From Halichondria panicea (lineage: Eukaryota; Porifera; Demospongiae; Suberitida; Halichondriidae), in NCBI RefSeq assembly GCF_963675165.1, contig NC_087391.1, positions 3,646,646-3,710,645 on the forward strand: a stretch of DNA of 64,000 bases, in the 5' to 3' direction. Positions within the stretch are counted from its first letter, which is position 1, and the number at the start of each line of letters is the position of its first letter. This document shows positions 34,901-47,100 of this stretch, in pieces. The position numbers and the translations under genes are program-made. The notes below the pieces were generated by a model. That model had not been told where the DNA came from. It worked only from the letters and a program-made list of their open reading frames with translations, and ran no database searches.

Positions 34901-37900
34901 CGGATCAACTTCTTATCAACAGACAACTCCAGTGACATTTGCGCCATTGCTTCAATTCAAACTTCTTTTGTGAGTCTTACCTTACAACTATTTTTCAGCA
35001 TGCTAAAACGTTATGCATGTATAATGAATAATGAACAGCATGACAAGTTATGTTATGGCTTGATTTTTAAAACCTGTCCGGTATTAATGTCTGTCTGTTA
35101 CACATACTACCCAATGCAGTGTCCTATGGTGGAGCTTTTGGACAACCCTAACCACCGAGGGACATTTCAGACTATGCGTTCTGTTGCATCAATTACTGCT
35201 CGTGAAAATGACACTAACGCTGCCCCCCACTTCGGTTTCTTCTATGTTGTGCTGAGTGTGCTTCCCACTGATGGTGTGGATGGTTCCTGTGTATCCACTG
35301 CTAAGGGCACAGGAGACGAGCTCATTCTGTTGAGAAGTGCCATCAACAACTTCGACCCCACCCCCTATTCTGGCCTGGACAGGACCAAGACTGTCAACAT
35401 CACTGTTGAATTAGGTATGGCTATTTTGTGTGTTTATAGTACACATGAGATGTTTCGCTGCATGGTTGTCTGCCTGTGCATCTAAGTTTATTGAAGTGTT
35501 ACCCTATACAGTGTATCAGTCTGAGTGAAAGCACTATTGACACCGTATATTTCCTTTATTTGCAGTGAATCCTGACCTGCCAGCTGCCTTAGTACTTCCC
35601 ATAGGCATCTACATGTTGTTTGTAGTAATAGCCTTTGTGTGGATCTTTATCACAACATTTCGAAGGTACATGTATGTGTGTATGTTTCTTACTGTCAATC
35701 ATTGGCTCACTCCTATCGTATTATTAATTGTGCAGGGAGCAAAAGAAGCACGAGGAGAGTTGCTGCTCAATCCTATGGTGTAGTTTATGCAGGAAGTACA
35801 AGGGTACCTATGATACCAGTGTTGGCAATGGTAAACTCTCAGGGGACATAGACTTGCAAGAACATAATTCTGGAAATGTTAAGGAAGATACAGCCACCGA
35901 TAGCAATGGAGTATCTGAGAAGAACGGGCATAGTACAGCACAGGAGATGACCCAGCCTGGCACTTTTAAGGTGTGTGGCTTTTGAATATGAGAGGAACTT
36001 GAAAACAATAACAATACTAATAATAATTGTTGTATTTAGATCAACATTGCTATGTCCGAGTTGGGGAAGATTGATGATTCACCAGCTCGACAGAAAGTGT
36101 ACTATCACTATTTCTGGTATCTCCTGGTCGTGATAGTATTCTACAGCATACCAGCTTATCAACTCGTGACCACTTATCAGAAGGTAAGTTTTTTAGGTGT
36201 ATTTATTTCAATTTGAAGGTTCGTATCTCTTAGTTGTTGTTATCAAGTGGGAATGAGGACATATGCTACTACAACACACGGTGTGCCACACCATGGCTCA
36301 GTGTGAGCGCTTTCAACAACATATTTTCCAACATTGGTTACATTATTCTCGGATTGCTGTACATTGTAGTCACTTATTTAAGGTAAGTTCTATTTCAGTG
36401 ACCCTGTAATAAATAGTTTTGCTATAGGCGTAGACGTTATCGGAGATTGGAAGAAAACAACGCTACTTGTGATCATCATAAAAAACAAGGCATTCCTGAA
36501 ACATTTGGAATCTATTATGCAATCGGTAAGCTCAGGGGAATTTTAAGTTTATCACTAAAAAGGAATCGATCGATACACTACTTTGATCAGCTATCTCTAT
36601 GTACATGTAATAGCCGCTTAAGTATAATTACTGTTTATCTTCAGGGCTTGTGATGATTGCCCAGGCGTTTATGAGTGGGGCCTACCATCTCTGCCCCAGC
36701 ACTACCAACTACCAGCTTGATGTCACCTTCATGTACGTCATGATATCACTGGCCATGTTTAAAATACTCACCAATCGAGCTCCTGACTTGGCCCCAGCTC
36801 TGCACAGACAGGCCCTTTATCTTATGATACTCATACTGGTGGTGGTTCTAGGCGGGGTAAGTTTGCGAACTGCTACAGGTGTATAGGATTCACATAGCCA
36901 CTACAATTTCTTCTTAAATTCCGTATGTTAATTCTATCTTCTTTGATCCCTTTTCCTGCAGCTCTGGTTTGAATACTTGGCCTTCAAGATAGTATTCATT
37001 ATCGCTTATTTAGTGTTAGCAGTATATTTTTCATTTGAGATGTACTACCGGTTTAAAATTGGACTGAAGCCGAGCTCATACCGAGAACTCCACAAAATTC
37101 ACAAGGAGAAGTTTTTTCGACTTCAGCATCCTGTAAGTGTACAAAAAATATACATTATTGTTATTGTCATTGTAACCGCGATCATGCTGCTAATTTTGCT
37201 CACAGTGCAAGTTTCTTACACTTCTGATCTCCCTCTTGGTCAATACAGTCATGTAAGTTTGTACTTCATATTATCATATTCCATGACTCTCGATTCTTTG
37301 TCTCTCACTCTAGTGCTGGTGGGATATTTCTTGCTGATGCAAGCAATATTGATTTTGCAAGATACTTTTTACTAATCGTCTTGGTCAACTTCTTGATTTA
37401 TCTGCTCTACTATTTGTTTGCGAAGGCTATAAAAAAGGAATGCTTCACACTGAGAGTTTTTAAGCCTGTTTTGTACTGCATTCTCGCCGTCTTAATGTGG
37501 ATAGTGGCCATCTACTTTTTCACAAGAGTGAGTAATTATAAGGCCAGCATAATTATACCAGGCAGCTTTTTTAGGCAGTTCATTGCCTACAACTGTTGTA
37601 AGCAACTATTTGCCTGCAAATTTGCAACCCGCAAGCAACTCATTGCATACAATACTTGTATCCTGGCCTTGTATCCAAACAAAATGGTGGTTAAAAGTCT
37701 ATTAGTTTTGTTCTACTGGTACATGGTTACGACACTAAGGAAAAGGAGGGGAAATCATTGAATATGTAATCATAGAATGATGCTAATTTTTCCTTCTGTA
37801 GAATGTAACAGATACCAGTGTTTCACCAGCCCTGTCTCGAGATAGCAATCAAGAATGTCTGGCGTTCGGTTTCTATGACTCCCATGATTTGTGGCACTTC

Positions 37901-37996
37901 ATGTCAGCATTCGCCCTGTACTTCTCTTTCATACTACTCCTGACCCTGGACGAAGGCCAAGAAGGAGTTTATAGGACTGAAATTATGACATTTTAA
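31938..37996 (+). CDS. SID1 transmembrane family protein (SIDT-like)
   Basis: The ATG at 31938 starts a signal peptide ([20 protein letters not shown]). A large extracellular region with Asn-linked glycosylation sites follows (32233-35425; for example [20 protein letters not shown]). The first transmembrane segment is [20 protein letters not shown] (about 35585). A cytoplasmic loop leads to the multi-pass core: [78 protein letters not shown] and [20 protein letters not shown]. It ends [20 protein letters not shown] followed by TLDEGQEG. The conserved Ser/His/Asp residues in SGAYHLCP and HDLWHF place it in the CREST-like metal-binding superfamily described for SID1 proteins. Known relatives have been linked to double-stranded RNA uptake (nematode SID-1), and to cholesterol and lysosomal lipid/nucleic-acid transport in vertebrates. 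Which role applies is not decidable here. The stop is TAA 37994-37996. Confidence 0.93.
33195..34740. repeat. Nested inverted-repeat DNA in a large SID1-family intron
   Basis: The outer 16-bp inverted repeat is GGAATAAAGCCAAAAA at 33195-33210 and its complement at 34725-34740. Inside, a 28-bp perfect inverted repeat (starts CAGCAGTTTTAAGCACCTTT) lies at 33483-33510 and 34117-34144. A separate MITE (34204-34491) sits between the inner and outer right arms. No coding sequence was recognised. This suggests successive insertions of non-autonomous transposons. Confidence 0.6.
34204..34491. mobile_element. TACCGTAT-family MITE, 288 bp
   Basis: The left end reads TACCGTATATCTTCTAATTT and the right end in reverse reads TACCGTATTATCTTCTAATT. 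Both continue ATCGGACA, so the TIR is about 28 bp. A TA dinucleotide at each edge would fit a TA-targeting (mariner-type) element; this is inference. Confidence 0.8.
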
Positions 37997-38190
37997 CTTT
38001 TATATTTCCTTGCTGAGATACATAATTAGCTATAGCAGCTGCAATATTATAGACTTATAATTATTTTTTAACTTCTGCTATAAATTATTATACAGTTCAC
38101 ATGATCTCTTGTATGGTTTCAAAAGGGGTGGGGCTGGCCTTAGTTACACGTCGATCCGTACCCAGTACCCGTGTGATTTAGGCAGAGGAA

Positions 38191-41100
38191 ATGGAGACAG
38201 AGACTGGAGGCAAAGTTTATGCCAGCAATAAACAGGTAGTGTACAGCATATATAACACTGCTTTCGAATTCATCTATATTCGACAAACGTTTTAATTTGT
38301 CTACCTCTGCAGGCCCCCTCATTCCCTCCCCGCCCCCCACTACTGCAACCCAGTAGAATAAGAGCAAGTGGGGCGTACAAAACCACCCAGCTCAGGAGAG
38401 ACCGATTCAAGAAGTTTGGGAATTGTAAATCTGCACCCATTTCAGCAAAAGCACCTAGCACCACCTCCGATATCAAATCTCACTCATCAACCAACTTGAC
38501 TGTCGATAACCAAACTCTAAGCACTTCTGACCCTGTGCAGGAGTATATCGAGCACTCTAGGGAATCCCTGGGTCTTGAAACTGCACCTTTGCAGCACTCG
38601 ACTGATACATGCACGCCTGCAGGTTTGAGGGAATCTCTACTGGTCTCCTCTGGTCCTATTACTGGTGTGAGAGACCTTAAGGCCCTCTCTCGGCGGCTGT
38701 CAGAGATCAGCTCTCCTACCAAAAGTAGTAGTTCGTCAGTGGAGTTTATGTATGCTCTATCAAAAGAGAACAAGAAAGGATGTCCTGTGTACGACCTTTA
38801 CTTTACCTCTGCTGACAAAGCCAGGGCACAAGGGAGATACTACACTATCAGTGCCTTGAATGTGTCTGAGGTGTGATATACATTTTAGTAGTTGACTTGC
38901 ATTAAAAGTAAAATAATGCAATAGTGAATTTGATTGTATAATTATTGTGCCCAGGTTTACAGAGAAATTGGGATGGATTCAGTTTCTAGTTTGAGATGGC
39001 TCTGGGAAAAAGAAATCTTTTACAGAATTACTGCATTACCTTATTTCAAGCAATTCATGTGAGTTTTAATTTAGGCCTACGTACTACTTATGAATGAGTA
39101 TTCACTGCACCTGCTCAGGATTCGCAAAGCATTCAAAGTGTGGCACCACTGGATTTGTCAAAATAAAACGTCCAAACAGAAGTGAGTTAGCGCACTGTAC
39201 TATTAACTAAATCATATATACCTGTATGTGCTTCTACAGGGTGAAGCTGAGGTACAACTTATTCTCAGCAGATACTGTGCTGCAGAAGGCAATTTTAGAA
39301 GTTCAGAGTATTTGTGAGGCTGCTTCCAGCAGCTCATTCTCACACTACTTTGAGAATGAGATAGCCAAGACTGCAAGGTTTGGACATTATGCTGTTTATG
39401 TTACTATCTGTCTATAGAGTGGGTGTGTTTTACAACGTTCATCGCTTTGTTTTAGCTGGTTTGCAATGCACACTGTATTAATTGCAAAGAACCGTAGTGA
39501 TAGTTTGTGTACATACATGTACTCAGGGAAATAAAGCTGATATCATTAAGTGAGAGTACGTACACTCTGAGGCAGTTCACCCTCCTCCAAACTCAGACAG
39601 TGACTGAAGCACGTGAGCAGTTGTATGTCTTCAGGGAGGCAATAGTGGCAGTCATTGTCTCCGTCTGCCAGGTATGCTGTTTAGTGACAACTTTAATACC
39701 AATGAATATGTACTGAAAACCTCTTTATCAGAATGTTGTTGACAGAGAAGAAATAAGTGAGCTCAGTTCTCTATCAACAAAAGAAAGTAAGTGTATCTGC
39801 TACATGTATTCTTCAGCACCGTTAATCATGTAGTTAATAATACAGGAAGGTCAGAGTAAGCAAATTGCCCTAGCTATTACACATTGATAACAACTTATGC
39901 TGCAAAGGACACAAAATAGCGTAAAAAATAATACCCTTTATTTACAATTGCAATACACATACAACATGTATACACAACAGTAGTGCTGTACAATACAACA
40001 ATGTTAGGTTGGTGGTCTACAACAGTAAGTGATGTATGATTCTATTGACCTCTGTACTCACACAGTACCTCCCTCCCACGTCAACGTCCTGGAGTGGCGT
40101 AAGACTCTAGAGAGACTTAACCGACTGACCTGTCTCTGTGGTGGGTTGGTAGTGCAGCTTTTACAGCGACTGGTCCTCAAGGCAGTTAACACCCTCCTGT
40201 TCATCACAAGGAGACTAGTCAGAAAGGCACTGGCTCGTAGTGCAGACCAGGATGAAAGCTTTGCCCTGATGAGGGAGACGGTGACTAGTAATCCATTCAC
40301 TCAAGGCATTCTGGACCGACAAGATATCAGCCTGGATGATGAAGCACATGCGGGACTAGTCTCTATGCAGGCTTCATCATTCTCAACACTGCTGCCCTCA
40401 CTCGAAGCAGGTTCATTTATAACTTATCAGAATAGAACTTGCTACTATATGGTTACATGCATGTACAGATAATTATAGTGTTGTAGTTCTCAGGAAAACC
40501 TTGGCCGAGGGGGGGGGGTATTTATACCAAGACACCACCCATCTCACGTTAAGGAAAAAGTCCCATACATTTGAATACAGCCAGAGTCAATCTGTACATG
40601 TACATGTATGTAAAAGTGTATCGTGAACTGTCCATTATCCTCCACACACTTCAAGTACTATTCTAAACCTTTCCTGTCATATTTCATTGTGTGCAGGTGT
40701 GGGTTCTCTGAGTGAATTTGCAGAAGTGATGATCCCTGCTGAAGAAAATAAAGACACCACGAATCCAGACATTGCAGACATCAGTTACTTACTCAGGAAG
40801 CCCGAGCAAGTCATCCCGCCCCTATGGGAGGTACAGTTAACTCTAGATCCCGAAGAACAAGTCACTAGTACTGAGGTTACTTTCACACCAACTCTGGATG
40901 AATTCGATACTGCCCTAGCCAACACGCTTAGTAGCTTTGAGAAACTGATTAAGGACTTCAAATCACTTCTCTGTGATGAACGAATACAGCCATTTGTAGG
41001 TAGCTCCAAGTACGATCTGCTCAAGACACTCGAGGTAGCAGAGGCTAAAAAAAGTGCAACAAAGACCTTGGGATGGATTGACTGTGAGAATTTGCTGCAA

Positions 41101-44100
41101 AACTATGCACCATATCAGAACGTTGTTGATCAGCTCAACAAGTGTCTCACCCTCACCATGACTGAGGTGGACAGAAAGCTAGCGGTATGTTACATTGCTA
41201 CCATGAACTCTTGATGCTTGTTCTAAAAGTATTTTGTTCAGAGGCACAGAAGGTCTGACATGCATGCACGAATCACTACAAGTGCAGTGTATTAGCCTGG
41301 ACATTGTCACGTGACCGTAAATGACATTGATGCACTGAATTTGTAGTGATTTGTGCACGCATGTCGGACGTACCTCCTTGGATTCAGAGGTGTGTATTCA
41401 CTACTTATACTTAGGAAAGTCAATTTTGTCGACTGAATCACTCCACTGTAATACAGTACTAAGTTAACTTGATCCCCATATATACATGTATACGTACGTA
41501 TAATAATGCAACATATATGTACATGTACATGGTACGATATACGGGTGTCAGTGTAGGCTTATATAGATGGTATTTTCCTGAGTGTGCAATGGGTTTAGTT
41601 ATAATCAAGTCTCATGCTCTGTTCACAGCACTACAAGTGCTACAATAAGATGCTCAGTGTGTGCAGTGAAGCAGAGATCACATCCTCATCGTGTGAGAAC
41701 TGGTCTGTTCCCATGTTCCAGCGAAACTTTGCTCTGTATCACGATCAGGTACATCACTCAGTATGATCAATTGTTGCTTGGACTACATTTTTCATCCAAG
41801 CAATTGGAGCAAACTAAGCACTTAATATACCTTAGCCCTCTAGGCAGCCTTGTTTTGTTATGTATAATTATTATGATATTATCCTATGGATACTGAAGAT
41901 TATCACGAGTCTGTGCCAGTAACTGCACGAGTGCCTGCAAGGCACGAGTGACAGTTACTAGGCACGGACGAGTGATAATCATCAGTATCCATGGGATAAT
42001 GCATTTATTGCTTGGCAACCAAAATGCAGGTTGAATCTGCGCATGCGCAACATGCGGTTGCTTTATCAACCAGAAGAATGCGTAGCAACAAAATTGAGTT
42101 CTCCCAGTTGAAGACGAGTTTAAGAGAAAGAAAACAGCTAGAAAGACAAAGAAATAAGACTCTAGAACACCAAGAGAGCTTGCAGAAGGCTACTTAAAGA
42201 TTTTGTAGAGAACAGACAAGAAAAAAAGACAGAAAAACGTTGACAACCAGCAACCCGTTTTGAAAATGGATAGTTCTGAAGGATAAACAGCATGTGCTTG
42301 CTTTCTATCATGCTCCAGTGGCTCCAGTGTATCAGAAGAGGAAACATGCACCGCTATAACTGAAGAAAAGTGTGACAACCGTTTTTGAAGCCAAAACGAC
42401 TTTATACAAGCCTGAACAGGCTTATATGGTGGTGCAGTACACTTCTACATGTGCAATACTCCGCTCAAAGTACCCACTCCCAACACTGATGCCTGTTTGA
42501 TGCATTAAATATGAATACTGACAACCTCCTGACCCTCAGCTTCACTGCAAAAAGAGCACAGAAGTGATACAGAGCATCAGAAAACAAGAAAAGAGACTGA
42601 TAAACATTGCAATGCATGATTATAAGTGTGTAAACTATGTTTTTCTTGTTCTCTCACTGCTGAAAACGTTTTATTCCAAATAATAATCACTTCCTAGTGT
42701 GCAATAACAAGTGTGCAATAATACTTCCGGGTGTGCAATATGGAAAAATATCTGCACAGTCGGTGATGAGTCGCTTCCTGTGCAATTTGAATGTAAAACG
42801 CTGATGTCAGCACTTATTAAAAAGCAATAAATATATATATCCTTCACATGTGCCTTGCTTGTGGGTTTCTACTGTTTTTTTTGCTATAAGTCATTTTTAA
42901 GGTTTCAAGTTGCATGGCCACTTCTTTATTACATGTACACTACGTTAGTAGGTATTGACTATAATTACAGTAGTTATATTCGTTTCTCCCATGCAGGTGC
43001 ATGCTATGGAGGGGATGGTGCTGTCTTTTCAAGTGGGTATCGTGGAAGTGAAGGCAGTGGACTATCAGATGATGTGCCTCACTCAACCTCAGAGGATCAT
43101 TGCCGTGTTGGAAGAAAAGTTGCCTCAACTTGCCAGTGCCAAATGTGACCATTTGAGTACCGAGATTAAGGTACACATACATTGTATATAGCAGGGATTG
43201 CATGGGTGTGTTCATTCCTTAATTTACCACTGATAATTTAAAACACAAACCTGTTACCATGCTGGATCTCTAAGCCATAATCCCTAACCGAGTACGAATT
43301 GTGAGTAAATTTGGCTACTGAACTGCGTGTTTTTCATTTCCACCCAGGACTACACGCATAAACTGTTGGATATTCCATCAGACGTTGTTGCCTTTGTATG
43401 CTATGTGGAGAATGTGGAGAATGTCATCTCAGCAGTCCCACTCATTGAGAAGAGGATGATAGTTGCTACCAACATGTACAATGTGGCCCAGCAGTTTGAG
43501 GTTAAAGTTGCCGATGAGGAGATGGCCCTTTACAAGTCACTCTTCCCTCAGTTCAGGCACCTCAAGGTACACGTATGCAAATGATTTAGACCTTGACTTA
43601 ATTGTCTGCAGAGTTTTCCCTGTGTTCGGTTGCTTGTCATCGATCTTTGTGCATTGAATATTTAATTTTGATCACAGAATGTCCTTATGCAAGCTCAAGC
43701 CACTAAGTCAGAAACCGTGTACCAATTCTCCTCAGACCTCAAGAAAATGGTAATATTGTTATTACTAGTCGTGTTTGATCTGTTGGTAGTCTTTACCGTG
43801 ATACATGTATTATGTTTGACTAGTTGATTTCTATAGAGAACTGTTTTTATTTCAGCAATGTTCAAGTAATTAAAATGATTCTGCCCCTTTGAGGTTGTGG
43901 AAGTTCTGAAGGCAGCTAATGAGTTGAAGGCAGCTATTGAGTCTTCAGCCCTAGCAGAAAATTGTGACCAGCCACTGGATGTATTGGGCCGCTATGAGCT
44001 GACGCTAAATACTTTACTCTCGCAAGCCAGGGACTACGTCGACTACCATCACACATTTGGATCTATCCCAAGCTCCAAAAGACGATTCCAGTATGAGTAA

Positions 44101-47100
44101 CAAACAGTATACTGCATGCAGTCTCACTTTTACATGCACGATAAATTTAGCTCTTATATGTATGTCTATGTGTTACTGCTTGCTCTTAATTGTCCCATTT
44201 ATGGTAGACTAGGATAGGAGAAAGAGAGTACTAGGAGATACACTTTTGTTGTAGTTATTGCTGACTCTATTATAAACTACAGTGCAGTGGATTCGTCAGT
44301 GCCTTCTTGGACACCAGAAGAGGTGCTTGAAGAAGTGTCTAATGTGGCCCAGTCTCTCAAGGCTAGGCAGTCATTGTTCAGAGTGATTGCTGACTGGGAC
44401 AACAAGATGAAGCAATGGAGAACAGCAGCCATTGTCTCTTTGGGTGTGGCTGAGATACAGAGGGATGTGAAAGGGTTTATCAATCAAGTCAACTATCTGG
44501 AGAAAGGTCTGTATCTGAATAACTTTGACTAAATAACTTAATAATTATGTGGCACATACATAGCTATAGGAAGTCGTTGGATTTATTCTGTCGCTTGCCG
44601 TTTAGGTATTACGTTGTGTATGGAAATGTACATGTAAAGTACAAGCAACTATCAGATGTTTTTTACGTCCCATACACGTAGAGACTCTAGACATGTATGA
44701 CTGTACAATCCTCCCATATCCACAACTGTGCACTTACATGCACATGTACGTGACCTGGTTATCACTGTCCTTTTATACCCCTGACAGAGTTGTCTCCATC
44801 AAACAAGATGATATCACAGCTCCACTCAAAAGTGATAGAGTTCCGGTCATGGCTACCCACTCTCTCTTGCTTACTTAATCCTGCCCTCAAACTTCGACAC
44901 TGGGAGCTCATCCACAGAGCCACAGGGGAGGTATCCTCGCTCAGCAAGGGCCACACTCTCACCATAGACTACCTCCAAAAAGTCAAGGTGATCTTGATTA
45001 GTATAATGGCCTATACATTGTAATCTGTTTTCTGTTGTGGTACCAAAGCTCCTTAATAGTCCGCACATTCCATGCACCCTTATATAATTATGAGTGAAAA
45101 TAACGCAGTACGTCATACAATAGAAGATGTACCACATGCACAGGTATTTGATCATCATGCGATCATTGTGAGTGTCTCAAACGAGGCCAACCATGAAGCT
45201 GCCTTGGAGAGCATGCTAAAAAAGGTTTGTACCGTGACTCTACATTAGATAATTAATGCACTTTGAAACACACAATCCTATACGTATGACCAAAAGTCTA
45301 TTGCTTATTTTTCTCAGACATGTAAATGTTTAGTGTTTACATGACTTGCAAGCATTATTTGACTAAAAATAATTTAACTGCCATATAACGGGGAAATTTG
45401 ACCATTTTGAACAAATTAGCATTTTTTACTACAGCGTCTCGGTTGTGGCTACATAATAATAATGATGTCAATGACCTGGTGTCCAGAGCTTAGCTTTAAT
45501 TTGGCGATCTTCGGTAAATTTCGCCAAATCGCCAAATTTCCCCATTATATGGTACTCTTTAACATAATTATTGCAGACATGTTATTAGTGATTTTAGCTA
45601 GATACAATGTGTAATTATGATTATGAGTACTTTACTATTTGAATAGTCCATGTTCTAACCATACCAGGTGTCTAGTGAGTGGATGAACAGGGAGTTGGTT
45701 CTAGTGGGACACAGTGGGTTGACTGAGAGACCCACTCACATTCTGTCGGGGGTGGAGGACCTTTTGGCTTCCATCGAGGATAGCCTACTCACCATCAACA
45801 CTATAAAGAGCTCAAAATATGTCAAGCCCATCAAGGTTCTTATTATGTATAAAGGATTATTGTTAAACTCAGAACTTGTAGATGAGTACTGTGTTTTTAA
45901 AGGTTTTATTGCCCTGCTTTTAGTTTAAGCAAAGAAATGGAAAGGCTTGCAGTAGAACAACAAGGATGTACAGTATTCATACACTGTAGTTTTACCAGTA
46001 CAAACCTGCTCTGAGGCTGCATGTGCATGTACTGTCGCTTTCTTGGTATTTTCGGCAGTTTTATGGTTCAAGCGTTACTTACTTCTGTTACATGTTACAT
46101 CGAATCTTTAGCTCACCTTTTGCACTAACAATCATACTCTAATTCACAAGATTTTCAAAATATTCAGCTGTTAACTAGTGTATCTTTTCATTTTGTCTAT
46201 TGTTATACATGTACATGTACCGAGTTGTAATTTTCTATGTAAGTGAATTTCCAACTAATTGTGTGGTAGTCCCTTAGATTGCTCGTAACAGAACTCCAAT
46301 TATTTTGTTTGTTGAACATGCCATTAATATGCATGTTTTACTGATAATTGAAAGCTCGTGTAGACATTCGTACTGATGCTCTTTATTCAGTTGTTCGGTT
46401 GTTTCTAGTCAACCGATTAACTCTCGAAGAATTTTATTCAAATCGTGAATCATCTTCTTAGTGAGAGCTTCATTTTTTTCTTTTTTAATGGGCTCACCAA
46501 ATCTTCTATCGTACTCTTTTGGATGCCACTGAATATTTACAGCTTTTTTTCTCGCACAATAAGGAATACAAATAATTATATCTACAGCACATGCAGTTCC
46601 ATTACGGCATTAACTACTTGCAAATCTGCTGAACTATATAGCATTCAAGAGGCAGACTATTTTCGCTGTGGCTCGTTTTTTGATCAATTGCTATAAAAAA
46701 AACCGGTGCTTTAAATGGTGCTTTTATAGTTATAAGCATCGACTGAAGTACATGTACGTATTAATTGACTAACTCTCCACACTATCGGTGTCAACACATT
46801 ATTGTACGATACTCATGTGGTAGATTTACTGTATGTATAGAGATGGTTTTTCTCTTGCAGCACTCGGTACTAGACTGGCAGAGCAGGCTGGTGCTAATGT
46901 TGGAGACAGTAGAGTGCTGGATCCATTGTCAGAAGAACTGGCTGTATCTAGAGAGTATATTCACAACTGTAGACATCCAGAGGTTGGGTTTCCATCCTAT
47001 GTAGTTTCAAATGCAGAGATTCAAACTTTGTGCACACATGTACACTGTAAATTCACCTATCTATCATACCAACAGCTAGCCCTGCAGTATCGACGGCTTG

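Noticed and set aside
37381-37761. 126-residue frame extending past SID1-family residues AIYFFTR
   Set aside because: The part after AIYFFTR reads into an intron with a GT donor (AAGAG|TGAG region). Homology resumes at 37801 with [12 protein letters not shown].
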